A stretch of DNA of 5,198 nucleotides from an uncultured Bacteroidota bacterium. Its GTDB lineage: Bacteria; Bacteroidota; Bacteroidia; Chitinophagales; Chitinophagaceae. A program made the position numbers and the translations under genes. Positions 3,762-5,198 of this stretch are shown here, one piece after another. The stretch's first letter is position 1. The number at the start of each line of letters is the position of its first letter. The notes beneath the pieces are model-generated. The model made no database searches and was not told the origin of the DNA. It saw only the letters and a list, made by a program, of their open reading frames with translations. The stretch is from assembly GCA_903851455.1 (NCBI GenBank), contig CAINOM010000333.1, forward strand, positions 1-5,198. The letters run 5' to 3'.

Positions 3762-5198
3762 ATGAGAATTAACTATTTCCCCATAGCCCTGGTCATGTTT
3801 CTGCTTGCGGCCTGTGCTACCACCCCCGGGCCGGTCACCGAACTATTTCCTGTAAAGGTTGGCCAGCAATATGGTTATATGGACCGTACGGGTAAAATGG
3901 TCATTCAGCCCCAGTTTTCTGCAGAGGGCTGTTTCAGCGAAGGGCTGGCCTGCGCCTGCAATGGAGATGAGAACGCGGGTTGGGGGTATATCAACCGCTC
4001 TGGAACATTTGCTATTGCTCCCCATTACAGAAGTGTTACATCGTTCAGTGAGGGCATTGCGTTTGTGGTAACTGCAGGCGAAAGCCCGGTGGCGATAGAT
4101 AAGACAGGCACCGTAAAATTTAAAACCTCAGGTGTACAGGAAGTGGGTTACTTCCGCGAGGACTATGCAGCCTTCAGCGTACTTACGGCGAATGGGGAGA
4201 AGTGGGGCTTCATGGATAAGGAAGGCGTCACGAAGATCGCTCCCCAGTTTACGGGTGTTGGCTTTTTCTCCGGCGGCATGTGTGCTGTTATCGACAGTAC
4301 CGGCAAGTGGGGGTATATAGATAGAAAAGGAGCGTTAAAAATCAACTATCAATATGTGGACGTATCACCATTCAGTGATAACCGGGCGGCTGTTTGCGTA
4401 GATGGGCAGTGGGGCGCGATAGATAATACCGGCAAGTACCTGGTGGAACCAAAGTATACCGACCTGCACCTGGACAAGAATGGCTTTGTGATAGACGATG
4501 GCGAGAAATTCGGGTGGCTGGATAATAGCGGGAAGGTGAGTATCAGTCCGCAGTTTGAGCGGGCGTTTCCTTTTAACGGCGGTAAGTATGCTCCGGTGAG
4601 GTCGGGCGGTAAGTGGGGGTATATAGATCACAGCGGGAAAATGGTGGTGAACCCGCAGTTTGATTTTGCGTTTGGATTTGACGGGAACCTTGCCCTTGTG
4701 CAACTGAACCATAAGGAGGGTTTTCTCGATGAGTCTGGTAAGCTAGCCATTCCTATTTCATTTGATGATCTCTCTACTGATTATTATACCCGCTACTTCG
4801 TGGGTATATCATCAGCCAGCAGTGTGATCACCAACAAGAATGAGCCGCTGTATGTTTCGTATAAATGGCTGACGAAATTCTTCCAGATGGATTTTGAGGC
4901 AGCAAAATCTGTATCTACTGAGGATACCAAAAACCTTATTGACCAGATGGCGAGCCTGGCTAACATACTGGAAGACTCCACAAAGCAGCAGATGATGAGT
5001 ATGAGGGTGGCAGTGAAAGAGCCGAGGGAAAATGGTGATAGTGCGACGGTTGCTTATACAACGTCTGATAATCCCGGTAAGACGCAAACATTGTATCTTG
5101 TAAAGCAAAACGGGAAATGGCTGGTGCAGTTCTCAAAGGATGATGCAAAGAATAGCACTGATAGTAATGCAGACGGAGCCGCCTCTCCCCAGCCCTCT
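3762..5198 (+). CDS. WG-repeat lipoprotein with C-terminal DUF4878 domain (3' end beyond window)
   Basis: The frame is open from ATG 3762 to the window edge: 479 codons with no stop, so the 3' end is missing. Residues 1-17 are a signal peptide with lipobox LAAC (Cys18 lipidated); no acidic surface-export signal follows. Residues 37-334 hold about nine WG repeats of the form WGYIDxxGKxxIxPQF: 37, 74, 108 (degenerate), 148, 183, 217, 250, 285 and 319 (degenerate). WG repeats are thought to be beta-rich binding or scaffold modules in the envelope. After a linker, residues 362-459 form a DUF4878 domain about 47% identical, ungapped, to that of the preceding gene. A low-complexity Asp/Ser/Ala tail follows, so by comparison with the neighbour the stop probably lies soon after the edge. 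The start is supported by the lipobox position. It begins 37 bases after the upstream stop with no terminator and no good promoter, suggesting co-transcription. Confidence 0.88.
   Translation, partial: MRINYFPIALVMFLLAACATTPGPVTELFPVKVGQQYGYMDRTGKMVIQPQFSAEGCFSEGLACACNGDENAGWGYINRSGTFAIAPHYRSVTSFSEGIAFVVTAGESPVAIDKTGTVKFKTSGVQEVGYFREDYAAFSVLTANGEKWGFMDKEGVTKIAPQFTGVGFFSGGMCAVIDSTGKWGYIDRKGALKINYQYVDVSPFSDNRAAVCVDGQWGAIDNTGKYLVEPKYTDLHLDKNGFVIDDGEKFGWLDNSGKVSISPQFERAFPFNGGKYAPVRSGGKWGYIDHSGKMVVNPQFDFAFGFDGNLALVQLNHKEGFLDESGKLAIPISFDDLSTDYYTRYFVGISSASSVITNKNEPLYVSYKWLTKFFQMDFEAAKSVSTEDTKNLIDQMASLANILEDSTKQQMMSMRVAVKEPRENGDSATVAYTTSDNPGKTQTLYLVKQNGKWLVQFSKDDAKNSTDSNADGAASPQPS
3870..4763 (+). repeat. 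WG-repeat array encoded within the large lipoprotein
   Basis: About nine in-frame units of roughly 30-40 codons each carry a W/F/Y-G-x-(I/L/M)-(D/N)-x-x-G core. Typical units are WGYINRSGTFAIAPHY (residues 74-89), WGFMDKEGVTKIAPQF (148-163) and WGYIDHSGKMVVNPQF (285-300). The third and ninth have lost the Trp. The units differ clearly in sequence, so the array is old rather than a recent tandem expansion. Confidence 0.85.
4845..5138 (+). other. Second DUF4878 domain, paralogous to 3296-3589
   Basis: Residues 362-459 of the WG-repeat lipoprotein align without any gap to residues 26-123 of the preceding lipoprotein. Shared blocks include WLT-x-F, DF-x-AAK, DTKNL, NGD-x-A, TSD/SSD-x-P-x-K-x-Q, LVK and WLVQFSK. 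By hand count 46 of 98 positions are identical. This supports origin by duplication, with one copy joined to the WG array. Confidence 0.85.

Noticed and set aside
3859..4712. Short open frames on both strands (3859-4071, 4132-4320, 4163-4345, 4365-4712)
   Set aside because: All lie out of frame within the uninterrupted WG-repeat lipoprotein gene, whose repeats are read only in the frame of ATG 3762.

Overview
The window looks like chromosomal DNA of a Bacteroidota bacterium, most likely in the Chitinophagaceae/Sphingobacteriia range. Three sites match the Bacteroidota -7 promoter consensus TAnnTTTG. Most genes lack a clear Shine-Dalgarno sequence. Secreted lipoproteins of Bacteroidota type (DUF4878, WG repeats) are present. 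The genus assignment is inference. All five genes lie on the + strand.

Layout. Positions 1-496 hold no convincing gene; a strong inverted repeat lies at 21-52 and an AT-rich leader with a possible promoter follows. At 497-1234 is a secreted protein with the fold signature of the DNA/RNA non-specific endonuclease family (NUC, beta-beta-alpha-metal) but with its catalytic residues replaced. A clear intrinsic terminator (1260-1304) follows. A promoter and a repeat-rich leader then lead into ychF (1360-2460), the housekeeping Obg-family ATPase. Next comes a membrane-anchored, permuted NlpC/P60-like cysteine amidase/peptidase (YiiX/C92 type, 2512-3192), whose start codon sits inside a 7-base repeat tract. 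A short DUF4878 lipoprotein (3221-3724) follows, with its own good promoter. Last is a large WG-repeat lipoprotein that runs off the right edge (3762 to beyond 5198) and ends in a second DUF4878 domain.

How the genes relate. ychF and the C92-type gene may share a transcript, because no terminator or promoter is visible between them. The last two genes form a pair: their DUF4878 domains align without gaps at about 47% identity by hand count. This points to local duplication, with one copy fused to a WG-repeat array. Four of the five products are predicted to be exported or membrane-anchored, so apart from ychF this is a cell-envelope neighbourhood. I see no mobile element, CRISPR array, tRNA or rRNA. 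The most notable items are the apparent pseudo-nuclease, the WG/DUF4878 fusion beside its stand-alone paralogue, and the repeat tract overlapping a start codon.
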